Source: CAYPUT01 sp046541715 (GTDB taxonomy: Bacteria > Spirochaetota > Spirochaetia > DSM-27196 > PWMO01). Taken from it: a stretch of 64,000 nt of DNA. The notes beneath the pieces are model-generated. The model was given only the letters and a program-made list of their open reading frames with translations. It ran no database searches and was not told the origin of the DNA. Below are positions 23,844-32,321 of the stretch, in pieces (within the stretch, counting starts at the first letter, position 1; each line of letters begins with the position of its first letter). Location: NCBI GenBank assembly GCA_046541715.1, contig JBKHCS010000002.1, positions 47,924 to 111,923 on the forward strand. Reading direction: 5' to 3'. The translations under genes were made by a program, and so were the position numbers.

Positions 23844-25699
23844 TACATATACCAGAGGGGACGAGGTCCCCGGCGGAGGGAGGTGACGGTCGCATCGTAG
23901 TCCTGATCGGTAAAGATTCCGTGAAGGATGATGTTCGCCGCCTTCGGTGCCCACCACTCCCATTCGTTGGCGGCATCAACCAAGACGGCTACCACAACCC
24001 GCTCGTCGGGGTTCGAAACCTCGTACGGCGCGTAGGCGACAAACCAGGAGTGCCAGGTGTCCTCGGACCCAATCTCCCCGGTACCGGTCTTTCCGGCGGC
24101 CTCGACTGCCGGGGTCGTAATGACGACCTCGGCGGTGCCGTCTGTGATAACTCCCCGCATAGCCTCCCGGACGTGCCGGAAGGTCTCCGGGGACGCCGAC
24201 ATCTGAAAGAGGACCTCGGGCTCGGACCGCCGGATAACCTCGCCGGTCACCTGATCCCGAACCTCCCGCAAGAGTCTGGGAACGTACACCACCCCGTCGT
24301 TTACGATAAGCGACACCATATTCGCGATCTGGAGGGGCGTCACCGAAAGGTATCCCTGCCCGATGGAGAAGTTCGCCGTGTCGCCCCCTACCCAGGGACT
24401 GTTGAAACTCTGCTGTTTCCAGGTAGGTGACGGGACAAGGCCCGGAACCTCTCCCGGCAGGTCGACCCCCGTCGGCGTGCCGAATCCGAAACGGAGAGCG
24501 TAATCGGAGATCGTCTGGGCACCGAGGTACTCTACGCCCATCGTCCAGAAAAAGACGTTGGACGACACCGCGAGACCTTCGTAGAGATTGAGTGGGCCGA
24601 ACCCCTGGGGGCGCCAATCGTTGAATACCCGGTTTCCCAGGCGGTAGGTTCCGTTTGCGTTAACCGTTTCGTTCAGACCGAAGACCCCCTCCTCCAGGAT
24701 CGCGGTTGTCATGAGGATCTTCCAGGTCGACGCCGGAGGGTAGCTGCTCTGGATGGTTCGGTTTAGAAAGGGTGAATTTGACGAGAGACTCACCTCCCGG
24801 AAGGCTTCCGACCCACCCCGGCCGTAGAACCGGTTGGGGTCGAAATGAGGATAGGAGGTCATCGCAAGGATTTCTCCGGTGCTCGGTTTTAACACCACGA
24901 CGGCACCGATACGGTCCCCCAGGGCGTCCACCGAGAGCTGTTGTATCTTTCGGTCGAGGGTCAATACCAGGTTGTTTCCGAGTTCCGGGGGAATTTCCTC
25001 GGTTTCTTCGCTCATTCTTCGCCCGGCGGCGTCGACGGTTCGAAACCGGCGCCCCGGACGGCCTTGGAGAATCAAGTCGTACTGCTGCTCGATGCCGCTC
25101 TTCCCTACGACCGAATGGGCGGTGTACCCGCGGTTAAAGAGAACCTGCAACTCTTCGGGGGTAATGTCCCCGACGTACCCGAGCACATGGGCGGTGGCCG
25201 GTCCCTGGGTGTAGTTCCGGATCGGTTTGCTGTACCAGTGAACGCCCGGGAGGCGCTCGGAGCGCTCCGCGAGATACGCCAATTGGGAGAAGGCGAGACC
25301 CGAGACAAGCTCGATCTCCTGAAAAGAACCGTAGAGCTCCGGAGGGAGCTTTTCGGTAAGCGTTTGGAGGTCGATCGACAGAATCTCGGCTATGCGCTCA
25401 AGGGTCTCCTGGTGCTTTCCCTGAGGTATCTCCCCCGGTGTGACCATCAGGGCAAATGAGTCGACATTGGCCACCAGTGGCACGTCGTAGTGTCGGTCGT
25501 AGATTTGTCCCCGTTGCGCCGGGATCGAGCTACTGCGGCGCTTCATGTGCTCCGCCCGAAGAGAATAGACGTAGCCGTCGACGACCTGGAGAGAGAAGAG
25601 GTGTCCGGAGTACACAAGGACCGAGAGAACGACCACCGCCGAAATGATAAGGAGCCGAAGACGGGTGAAGCCGCCGTCAAAACCGGAAAAACCACTCAT
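23843..25699 (-). CDS. mrdA: Penicillin-binding protein 2 (elongation transpeptidase)
   Basis: 618 residues. One N-terminal membrane helix (about residues 14-34) is followed by the pedestal domain (RRSSSIPAQRGQIYDRH) and the transpeptidase. Active-site motifs: SxxK as PPASTWK (near residue 320), SxN as AVSSNVFFW, and KTGT as AGKTGTGE. The motif around the nucleophile is usually PGSTFK, so Trp replaces Phe. It cross-links peptidoglycan for cylindrical growth with RodA. The start overlaps the mreD stop by 4 nt. Confidence 0.96.
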   Translation of the reverse strand: MSGFSGFDGGFTRLRLLIISAVVVLSVLVYSGHLFSLQVVDGYVYSLRAEHMKRRSSSIPAQRGQIYDRHYDVPLVANVDSFALMVTPGEIPQGKHQETLERIAEILSIDLQTLTEKLPPELYGSFQEIELVSGLAFSQLAYLAERSERLPGVHWYSKPIRNYTQGPATAHVLGYVGDITPEELQVLFNRGYTAHSVVGKSGIEQQYDLILQGRPGRRFRTVDAAGRRMSEETEEIPPELGNNLVLTLDRKIQQLSVDALGDRIGAVVVLKPSTGEILAMTSYPHFDPNRFYGRGGSEAFREVSLSSNSPFLNRTIQSSYPPASTWKILMTTAILEEGVFGLNETVNANGTYRLGNRVFNDWRPQGFGPLNLYEGLAVSSNVFFWTMGVEYLGAQTISDYALRFGFGTPTGVDLPGEVPGLVPSPTWKQQSFNSPWVGGDTANFSIGQGYLSVTPLQIANMVSLIVNDGVVYVPRLLREVRDQVTGEVIRRSEPEVLFQMSASPETFRHVREAMRGVITDGTAEVVITTPAVEAAGKTGTGEIGSEDTWHSWFVAYAPYEVSNPDERVVVAVLVDAANEWEWWAPKAANIILHGIFTDQDYDATVTSLRRGPRPLWYM

Positions 25700-26196
25700 A
25701 AACGTTGCTCCGAGCGAAGGACCGGTACGAGCTTGAGCACCGCGAAAAGGATGGGACCCAAGACCGCCGTGTATACTACCTCGATGGCGGCCCGGCCGGG
25801 TATCAATGGGTCGATACTCCCCTCGAAGGCGAAGAGAACCGCCAATAGAGAGCCGAGAATCAGCTTAAGTACAGTTGCACCCACCATCAAGAGAATCGGC
25901 ATAAAAATCGGGTCGAGGAGCATTCGGTTGTGCGTCGTGCCCGCGGCGAAACCGACCAGGGTCCTGAGAAGGGCGTGGTAACCCGGGGGAGCCAAACTCA
26001 AGAAGTCCTCGGTCATACCCGCAACGAACCCGACGCTCTCCCCGACGAGGGGGCCGTGGTAGTGCGCCAAAAAGACCACGACGATCAGAATAAGGTCCGG
26101 TTGTACATTCCGAATCTCGAGGATTCTCAAGAGGTTCGTCTGCCCGATGACGATCAGAATTAAGAGGATACTTCCCGCGACAATCGTACGCATCAC
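25696..26196 (-). CDS. mreD: Rod shape-determining protein MreD
   Basis: 166 residues from ATG 26196 (a second ATG follows at once). Five or so hydrophobic helices are seen, with the typical N-terminal NVQPDLILIVVVFLAHYHGP and GFVAGMTEDFLSLAPPGYHA. MreD is an integral inner-membrane part of the elongasome. It overlaps mreC and mrdA by 4 nt each. Assignment rests on hydrophobicity, length and position as well as the short motifs. Confidence 0.92.
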   Translation of the reverse strand: MMRTIVAGSILLILIVIGQTNLLRILEIRNVQPDLILIVVVFLAHYHGPLVGESVGFVAGMTEDFLSLAPPGYHALLRTLVGFAAGTTHNRMLLDPIFMPILLMVGATVLKLILGSLLAVLFAFEGSIDPLIPGRAAIEVVYTAVLGPILFAVLKLVPVLRSEQRL

Positions 26197-27038
26197 CGTT
26201 CGAATTCCGGACCTACCACGAAAACGTACTCCAGACGCCCAAAGTCTATCGCAGGCTCTACCAAGAGTTCCAGGGACGACTCGTAGGGTCGTGCCTGAAT
26301 CTCGAGAACCGTTCCGATGACGATACCCCGGGGATAGAAGGAGTTCATTCCCGATGTAACGACAACGTCCCCATATCCCACGGCACTCCGGGCGGTTGCC
26401 GCGACAAACCGCATCACAATCCGCCGTCCGGCCGCCCCGCCCCCTTGAACGAGTCCCTCATGGCGCGATTCCTGCAGGCGTGCGGCGACAAAGAGGCTCG
26501 AATCGAACAATGGCATTACCTGGGCGTAGTTGGACCCTACCTCGACGACCTTGCCGACCAGTCCCTGGCGCCCATTCTGAATGGCCACAACCGCCATGTC
26601 ACGCTCGATTCCAGCCGACGATCCTTTGTTGAGGGTAATCGTAGAAAAGTGATTGCTCGGATCCTTTCCGACAATCTGGGCGGGAATAGTGGAACCCGGG
26701 AGGGATTCGGCGTAACCCAGCTGCTCCCGGAGGCGGGCGTTCTCCCGTTCGAGCTCTGCAAGGTCCGCCGCGCCGGCTTCGAAGCCGCGCACCTGCTCTA
26801 CCAACTCGAGATAGTCCCGGCGAAGCTCTCCGAGCTCCCGGACTGAGGTGATCGTAGAGACCACGTCGCGCCGGACCCGGAAGGTAAGCTCCTGTCCCGC
26901 CGAGAGGAGCGAGTGGAAAAGGCCCGGCCGTTCGGTTTCTTGTCTGGTGCTCAGTGCCAGCAGAACAAGGCAGACAGTTACCAACACGGCCAAGACAGCC
27001 GATGGTCGATGTTTAGAAATCGTTCCGCGTAAGTCCAC
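26193..27038 (-). CDS. mreC: Rod shape-determining protein MreC
   Basis: 281 residues. One N-terminal membrane helix (about residues 13-30) is followed by a coiled coil (about 60-110, ELERENARLREQLGY) and paired beta-barrel domains with the family segments AQIVGKDPSNHFSTITLNKG and GLVGKVVEVG, then VVTSGMNSFYPRGIVIGTV. MreC links cytoplasmic MreB to periplasmic PBP2 and activates it. The gap to mreB is 3 bp. Confidence 0.95.
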   Translation of the reverse strand: MDLRGTISKHRPSAVLAVLVTVCLVLLALSTRQETERPGLFHSLLSAGQELTFRVRRDVVSTITSVRELGELRRDYLELVEQVRGFEAGAADLAELERENARLREQLGYAESLPGSTIPAQIVGKDPSNHFSTITLNKGSSAGIERDMAVVAIQNGRQGLVGKVVEVGSNYAQVMPLFDSSLFVAARLQESRHEGLVQGGGAAGRRIVMRFVAATARSAVGYGDVVVTSGMNSFYPRGIVIGTVLEIQARPYESSLELLVEPAIDFGRLEYVFVVGPEFER

Positions 27039-27041
27039 AGA

Positions 27042-28067
27042 CTACAGCTTGTTATACACCCCGCGAGAGCTTCGAGAAATCCCCTTTTCGAACTCGAAGT
27101 ACATACCGGCACCGAGTGCCACGCAATTCAGGGGATCCTCGGCCTTAAAGCAGGGGACTCCGGTTTCGTTGGCGATAAGGGTATCGAGTCCTTTCAGAAG
27201 GGATCCTCCGCCGGTCATCACGATGCCGCGTTCTACGATGTCCGCCGCGAGTTCCGGTGGCGTCTGCCCCAAGGTGCGCTTAATCTCTTCCACAACGGCG
27301 GTAATCGGTTCCTGGAGAGCCTCCCGGACTTCGACGCTGTCGATTTCCAACCGGCGAGGTAACCCGGTAATGGCGTCGGTCCCCTTGATCTCCATCTTCT
27401 CGATCTTTTTGTCCGGAGACGCGTTACCGATTTTGGTCTTGAGGTGTTCCGCGGTCCCCTCCCCGATGATCAAGTTGTGGACCGTTCGCACGTGCTTCAT
27501 GATGGCTTCGTCGAACTCGTCGCCACCGAGGCGAATCGCGTTGGTTACGACCATACCGCCGAGAGAGATAACCGAGATCTCGCTCGTCCCGCCTCCGATG
27601 TCCACGACCATGTGTCCCGCGGGCTCGAAGATGGGGATATTAGCGCCGATGGCGGCGGCGAGGGATTCTTCGATAACTTTGACTTCCCGGGCACCGGCCT
27701 TATAGGCGCTCTCCTCGACCGCCCGCCTCTCGACCTCGGTAATGCAGGAAGGGACCCCGATGACCATCCGGGGTTTCACGAACCAGCGACGGCTCAGGAC
27801 TTTAGAGATAAAGTAGCGGATCATCCGTTCGGTGGTTTCGAGGTCGGCGATTACCCCGTCTCGGAGGGGCCGGATAGCTATAATGTCACCCGGGGTCTTC
27901 CAGAGCATTCGCTTGGCCTCTTCGCCGACGGCAACAACCTTCTTCGTTCCCCTCTCCACCGCGACGACCGAAGGCTCGCTTATGACGATACCGCGACCGC
28001 GAATGTAGATGAGCGTGTTGCAGGTTCCAAGATCAACTCCGATATCGTTCGAAAAGGCTCCAAACAT
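27042..28067 (-). CDS. mreB: Cell shape-determining actin homologue MreB
   Basis: 341 residues from ATG 28067, with GAAGGA about 11 nt upstream. The actin-fold motifs are present: phosphate-1 DIGVDLGTCNTLIYIRGRG, phosphate-2 VVDIGGGTSEISVISLGG, and the adenosine loop IVMTGGGSLLKGLD. MreB forms membrane-bound filaments that orient wall synthesis. The length is normal (about 340). It is preceded by a TPR gene 31 bp upstream. Confidence 0.98.
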   Translation of the reverse strand: MFGAFSNDIGVDLGTCNTLIYIRGRGIVISEPSVVAVERGTKKVVAVGEEAKRMLWKTPGDIIAIRPLRDGVIADLETTERMIRYFISKVLSRRWFVKPRMVIGVPSCITEVERRAVEESAYKAGAREVKVIEESLAAAIGANIPIFEPAGHMVVDIGGGTSEISVISLGGMVVTNAIRLGGDEFDEAIMKHVRTVHNLIIGEGTAEHLKTKIGNASPDKKIEKMEIKGTDAITGLPRRLEIDSVEVREALQEPITAVVEEIKRTLGQTPPELAADIVERGIVMTGGGSLLKGLDTLIANETGVPCFKAEDPLNCVALGAGMYFEFEKGISRSSRGVYNKL

Positions 28068-28098
28068 AGTGCCGTGTTCCTTCTATTGCGAGATAAAG

Positions 28099-29043
28099 CT
28101 ACCGTCCCCGGAGGGAACGAAGCGCCTCTTCGTGATTAGGATCGATAGAGATAGCCTGTCTCCATTCGAAACGGGCTCTCTCCTCGTCGTTCCGGGCCTG
28201 GTACACCAAGCCCAACCGATAGTGGGCGTCGGCGGCGCGACCGTTGTTCGCCAGGATTTCGCGATACTGTTCCTCCGCCTCGTCAAGTTTGCCTTGTTCA
28301 AGTAGAAGCGCTCCAAGACCGTACCGGGCCTCCTGTTCGAGGAAAGAATCCGTCGTCGCGGAAATCGCGCCGGAGAACTTCTCCTGCGCCTCCGGATAAT
28401 CACCCACTCTCCGGTACAGCTGCCCGAGGGTCAACAAAATCAGATCCGAAGGGTTTCGCCCGAGGGCCTCTTCTAGGCTTCGAATACTGTCCTCGTACCG
28501 CCCTAACGTCTCGTACGCAAGGGAAAGGTACTCATATGAATCGTCGGCAACATAGCCGGCTTCTATAGCCTGTTCCATGTATTCCACGACCAGATCATGA
28601 TAGAAAGGCCCCCGATGGAAGTAGCTCTTCGCGAGAACGTAGCTGACCTCTCCGTAGGCCGGTGGCCGGTCGAGGAGGAGCGCCCGACGGAGATGACGCG
28701 TCGCACCGGCGAGGTCGCTTTCGCGATTGTCCCGATCTACCTCGTTGACCCCCTGGTAGAAATGCGCGAAGCCCGCAAAGACCAACCCCTGAGGATCGAG
28801 GGGCGCCGTCGAGAAGATCTCCTCGGCGGCCTCGAGGACTTCTTCGTACCGCCCCGCCTCCCAGGCCTCCCTCAGGGATATCTCAGATTCCCCGGAAGAC
28901 ACGCCCGGTGCTTGCATCCGGGAGGAGAAGAGCAAGAGGGCTCCGCCAAGGAGGAGACCCCCGACGAGAAGCAATAGTGGTCCTGGAAACCTGCCCATTG
29001 GACCGCGTGTCGACAAGCCGGTGCGGGTGCTGAGTCGTGACAT
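28099..29043 (-). CDS. Membrane-anchored TPR protein upstream of mreB
   Basis: About 314 residues from ATG 29043; an ATG at 29058 overlaps the predicted -10 box and is less likely, and ATG 28998 would also keep the membrane helix. One hydrophobic segment (GPLLLLVGGLLLGGALLLF, near residues 20-40) anchors a periplasmic domain with six or more TPR units (AYETLGRYEDSIRSLEEAL; LGALLLEQGKLDEAEEQYR; LGLVYQARNDEERARFEW). From memory T. pallidum carries a similar gene beside mreB. It may scaffold the elongasome; there is no direct evidence of contact. Confidence 0.82.
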   Translation of the reverse strand: MSRLSTRTGLSTRGPMGRFPGPLLLLVGGLLLGGALLLFSSRMQAPGVSSGESEISLREAWEAGRYEEVLEAAEEIFSTAPLDPQGLVFAGFAHFYQGVNEVDRDNRESDLAGATRHLRRALLLDRPPAYGEVSYVLAKSYFHRGPFYHDLVVEYMEQAIEAGYVADDSYEYLSLAYETLGRYEDSIRSLEEALGRNPSDLILLTLGQLYRRVGDYPEAQEKFSGAISATTDSFLEQEARYGLGALLLEQGKLDEAEEQYREILANNGRAADAHYRLGLVYQARNDEERARFEWRQAISIDPNHEEALRSLRGR

Positions 29044-29056
29044 ACGTACTCGGGCC

Positions 29057-29086
29057 ATTTAACACGAGTTGGTGGCACTAGGTCAA
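29057..29086 (-). promoter_or_regulatory. Candidate promoter of TPR-mreBCD operon
   Basis: Minus strand: TTGACC (29086-29081), 18-bp spacer, TTAAAT (29062-29057). Predicted start near 29050, 7 nt before ATG 29043. Confidence 0.4.
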
Positions 29087-29092
29087 TGATGC

Positions 29093-29120
29093 AAAAGACC
29101 CCGGTGAATACACCGGGGCC
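29093..29120 (-). terminator. Rho-independent terminator of rnpB
   Basis: On the minus strand a 10-bp GC-rich stem (GGCCCCGGTG / CACCGGGGTC, one G-T pair) with a 4-nt loop is followed by TTTTG. It begins 8 nt after the RNase P RNA 3' end. Confidence 0.85.
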
Positions 29121-29127
29121 ATAAGAT

Positions 29128-29488
29128 GTGCGGATCTATAAGCCGGGTTCTGTAGCCGAAAGGCTGGTTGTCATCTATCTGAGCGACCTACCCGCGGCTG
29201 TTTGGCGAGCAACCCTAAACCGCTGCTTGGTCTTGCTCCGGGCAAGGTTTACCCTGCGAAAGCGGTTACCCGCTTTCCGGTGGGCTCTTACCCCACCTTT
29301 TCACCCTTACCTGATCCTTTCGTCATGGACGCTAAGATTAGGCGGTATGTTTTCTGTGGCACTATCTCGCCGGGGAGCCGCTTCGTGGAAGCTGTCCCCC
29401 GGGCCGGGGGTTACCCGGTGCCCTGCTCTGCGGAGCCCGGACTTTCCTCTCCGGAGGTCTCCCCCCGGAGCGACAACCCGATCCGCAC
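29128..29488 (-). ncRNA. rnpB: RNase P RNA, bacterial type A
   Basis: About 361 nt. The 5' end GTGCGGAT pairs with the 3' end ATCCGCAC to form helix P1. The P4 and core signature GAGGAAAGTCCGGGCTCC lies near 29433-29450 (minus strand), and the 3' conserved ACAGAACCCGGCTTA lies near 29138-29152. RNase P RNA is the catalytic part of the enzyme that trims tRNA 5' ends. It starts only 16 nt after the zinc-ribbon gene stop, so it may be processed from the dnaG-rpoD transcript or use a promoter inside that gene. A strong terminator follows. Confidence 0.96.
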
Positions 29489-29504
29489 ACCGTTTTCTTC
29501 CTGA

Positions 29505-30581
29505 TTATTCCTCTTCTTCGTCTTCGTCCTCGTCTTCGTCCTCGTCGAATTCGTCGTCCTCGTCGTCGTCTTCGAGGTCGTCTTCCTCTTCTTCGTCGTC
29601 GGAAAAGTCGCCCGCCGGTTCTTCGTCGTCCTCATCCTCGTCGTCGAACTCTTCTTCCTCAGCCTCTTCGTCGTCTTCCCCTTCGTCGTCCGGATGGATT
29701 TCGTCCTCTTCCTCGACATCTTCTTCGTCGTCCCCTTCGTTCATTTCCAGGGGCTCTTCGTCGAGAATACTGTCCAGATCGAAGCCATCCTCGTCTTCCT
29801 CGACAAAGGATTCGATTACATCCGCAAGGCTCTCGCTCTCTTCGTCGGAAACGAGTGCGTCCTCATCGGTATCGACGTAGAAGACGATCTTGCTGCAATA
29901 GGGACAGAAAAGAATGGATTCTCCGGCGCGGACGTCGTTTACGAATTGGTTTGGGAGAATCATCTGGCACCCGGTGCAGACGCCTTTTCGGAGGGGCACG
30001 ATGCCCTCCCCCTCTTTGCTCCGGAGAATCCGCTCGAACTTGAACAGAAGCTCCTCGTCGAGCCCGGGGGTAAGGCCGTTCTCGTCCTTCTTGAGCTCTT
30101 TGAGCTGCTTCTCTTTGGACTCGGTTTCGCTCTTGATCTTTTTCTGTTCTTCTTGGAGCTCTTCTTCCTGTTGCTTGATCAGATTCTCTTCCCGCTCGAG
30201 GCCCTCGGACATCTCTTGGAGAATCCGCTCCTCCCGCTGAAGATCTTTCCGGAGTGTCTGTTCCCTCTCGGATGCCTCCCGAATCTCCTTATCGAGGGCT
30301 TCATACTCCCGTTGAGTCTTGATGAGGTCCATCTGCTGCTCGTATCGCTCCCGCTCCCGTTCGGCCTCGAGCATGCGTTCCCGAAGCTCGGCGATGCGTT
30401 GACGGGTCGCCTCGTACTCTTCGTTCTTTTCGATATAAGACCGTTTCATGCGATTTACGAGCTCGGTCTTCGTCGAGAGAGACTTGGGGAGATTCTTTAT
30501 CTCCGCTTCGATTTCAAAGCGCTTTGAAAGGACTTCCTGAAGGCCTTTGAGCTTCTCGATAATGTCCTGTACCACCTGCAT
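29505..30581 (-). CDS. Coiled-coil C4 zinc-ribbon protein with long acidic tail
   Basis: 358 residues. Residues 1-185 are coiled coil (EAERERERYEQQMDLIKTQ and similar). A zinc ribbon of the zf-RING_7 (CdsZ) type follows, with CTGC near residue 199 and CPYC near 225. From about residue 235 the protein is a 120-residue tail made almost wholly of Asp and Glu. The family is widespread beside rpoD/dnaG and is often called a nucleic-acid-binding or zinc-ribbon protein; it has no settled biochemical role. Six bases separate it from rpoD and 16 from rnpB. The tail is the odd feature: such acidic segments can mimic nucleic acid or bind cations. Confidence 0.88.
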   Translation of the reverse strand: MQVVQDIIEKLKGLQEVLSKRFEIEAEIKNLPKSLSTKTELVNRMKRSYIEKNEEYEATRQRIAELRERMLEAERERERYEQQMDLIKTQREYEALDKEIREASEREQTLRKDLQREERILQEMSEGLEREENLIKQQEEELQEEQKKIKSETESKEKQLKELKKDENGLTPGLDEELLFKFERILRSKEGEGIVPLRKGVCTGCQMILPNQFVNDVRAGESILFCPYCSKIVFYVDTDEDALVSDEESESLADVIESFVEEDEDGFDLDSILDEEPLEMNEGDDEEDVEEEDEIHPDDEGEDDEEAEEEEFDDEDEDDEEPAGDFSDDEEEEDDLEDDDEDDEFDEDEDEDEDEEEE

Positions 30582-30587
30582 TCTCCG

Positions 30588-32321
30588 TTATTGGTTGTCC
30601 AGATAATCCTTGAGGCGCCGGCTGCGTTTCGGATGCCGGAGCCGCCGGAGTGCCTTTGCTTCAATCTGTCGTATACGTTCTCGAGTAACGTTGAAGTAGA
30701 GCCCAACCTCTTCCAGAGTCAGGGAGTAACCGTCCTCGAGCCCGAAGCGCATTTTTAGCACTTCTTGCTCCCGTGCGGGAAGAGTAGAAAGCACGCTTCT
30801 CAGTTGTTCCTGCAAGAGGGTGAAGGCCGTTTGGTGGGCCGGATTCTCCACGTCTTTGTCTTCGATAAAGTCGCCGAGGAGGGAGTCTTCCTCTTCGCCG
30901 ATGGGCGTCTCCAGGGAGATCGGTTCCCGGGCGACGTTCTTGACCGACTTGACCCGGCTTACGGTCCACCCCAGACGGTCTGCAATCTCTTCGTCGTTCG
31001 GCTCCCGCCCGAGCATCTGCATAAGCTGCCGTGATTCCCGGACCACCTTGTTGATCTGCTCGATCATATGGACCGGAACGCGAATCGTCCGGGCCTGGTC
31101 CGAGATGGAACGGGTAATCGCCTGGCGGATCCACCACGTGGCGTAGGTGGAGAACTTGTACCCCTTCCGGTATTCGAACTTCTCTACCGCTTTTATCAGA
31201 CCGATATTACCCTCTTGTACGAGGTCGAAGAAGTGGAGCCCTCTGTTGGTATACTTTTTCGCGATGCTGACGACCAGTCGAAGGTTGGCTTTGATAAGCC
31301 GATCCTTCGCGGTTTGCATCATAACTTTGCCTCGGCTTATCTCCTCCGACATATGAAGGATTTCGTCGATAGTGTTCTCGAACTCCACTTCGAGGGACCG
31401 TAGGCGCTTGTCGGTCATCTGAATCTGGCGGATCTTCTCTTTTATCTGATCAGCCGTCAATCCGAGCTCGTTCTCTATCTTCTGGCGTTGGCCGCTTATC
31501 GCGAGACCCCGGCCAAGGGAGCGGAGTTGTCGAAGAGTACCGACGCGGAGCCGCTTTTCTATCCGGGACTGCTCCTGCTGGTATCGGCCGATTTTTCGCG
31601 AGGCCGAGAGAAACCGTTCGGAAAAGCTCAGGATCTCCTCGGGATGGAGCTCGACTTCCCGCAGCTCCTTGAGGAGCTTTGCCCGTTGCTTTTCGAGGGA
31701 GTCGTCTTCGAAGAAATTCTCGCCCTTGGCGACGATCCTGCTCTTCTCTTCGTTGTACTGACGGAGTCGCGGAAGAACATCCTTTAGAATGTCCCGGTAG
31801 AGGGCGTTCAAGCGACGACGATCCGCGAGGAACTCCGAGATCTCCTTCTTGGAGAGATTCATTTCCCGGGGATCTCGTTTGGAGAATGCACGCTGCCCGA
31901 GCTCTACGAATTGCGGGATGAGAATTCCGGAGCTTCGGACGACCTCCTTGATGATGTTCTCACCGTCCTCCATCTGCTTGGAGAGCTCGACTTCCTGCTC
32001 CGCGGTAAGGAGGTTCTCCTTTCCGATTTCTCGCAAGTAGAGACGGATCGGGTCGTCTACCGAGCCATCCTTGTCGTTGACGACTATTCGGCGCTTTCGG
32101 TCCTTCTTCGGGACTTCCGCAGCCTCCGGTTCGGATGAGACGTCTTCCTCTTCGAGAGTAACGTTGTGCTTCGCTAAGATGGAGATGACTTCCTCAATCT
32201 TTTCGGAATTAACTATCGAATCCGGCAAAAAATCGTTTACTTCGTCATAACTTACGCTCGATTTGTTTCGGGCATAGTCTATGAGGCGAAGAATTGCGGG
32301 ATCATTTTGTAGTTCCGTCAT
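30588..32321 (-). CDS. rpoD: Primary RNA polymerase sigma factor RpoD (sigma-70)
   Basis: 577 residues from ATG 32321, with AAGGG about 9 nt upstream; the gene overlaps dnaG by 20 bp. Region 1.1 covers the first 80 residues, region 1.2 is DDPIRLYLREIGKENLLTAEQEV, region 2 includes KYTNRGLHFFDLVQEGNIGL and YKFSTYATWWIRQAITRSI, region 3 VHMIEQINKVVRESRQL, and region 4 LEEVGLYFNVTRERIRQIEA. It directs most housekeeping transcription. Its -10/-35 preference fits the promoters found here. The dnaG-rpoD pairing is the classic macromolecular-synthesis operon. Confidence 0.98.
   Translation of the reverse strand: MTELQNDPAILRLIDYARNKSSVSYDEVNDFLPDSIVNSEKIEEVISILAKHNVTLEEEDVSSEPEAAEVPKKDRKRRIVVNDKDGSVDDPIRLYLREIGKENLLTAEQEVELSKQMEDGENIIKEVVRSSGILIPQFVELGQRAFSKRDPREMNLSKKEISEFLADRRRLNALYRDILKDVLPRLRQYNEEKSRIVAKGENFFEDDSLEKQRAKLLKELREVELHPEEILSFSERFLSASRKIGRYQQEQSRIEKRLRVGTLRQLRSLGRGLAISGQRQKIENELGLTADQIKEKIRQIQMTDKRLRSLEVEFENTIDEILHMSEEISRGKVMMQTAKDRLIKANLRLVVSIAKKYTNRGLHFFDLVQEGNIGLIKAVEKFEYRKGYKFSTYATWWIRQAITRSISDQARTIRVPVHMIEQINKVVRESRQLMQMLGREPNDEEIADRLGWTVSRVKSVKNVAREPISLETPIGEEEDSLLGDFIEDKDVENPAHQTAFTLLQEQLRSVLSTLPAREQEVLKMRFGLEDGYSLTLEEVGLYFNVTRERIRQIEAKALRRLRHPKRSRRLKDYLDNQ

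Noticed and set aside
29073..29090. Sigma-54 promoter-like TGGCAC upstream of the TPR-mreB operon
   Set aside because: The GC of the -12 element is not at the required spacing, and the orientation is opposite to the mreB operon.
29505..29760. Microsatellite-like TCC/TCG/TCT run
   Set aside because: It is in frame throughout as the Asp/Glu tail of the zinc-ribbon protein, so the simple sequence is explained by protein composition.
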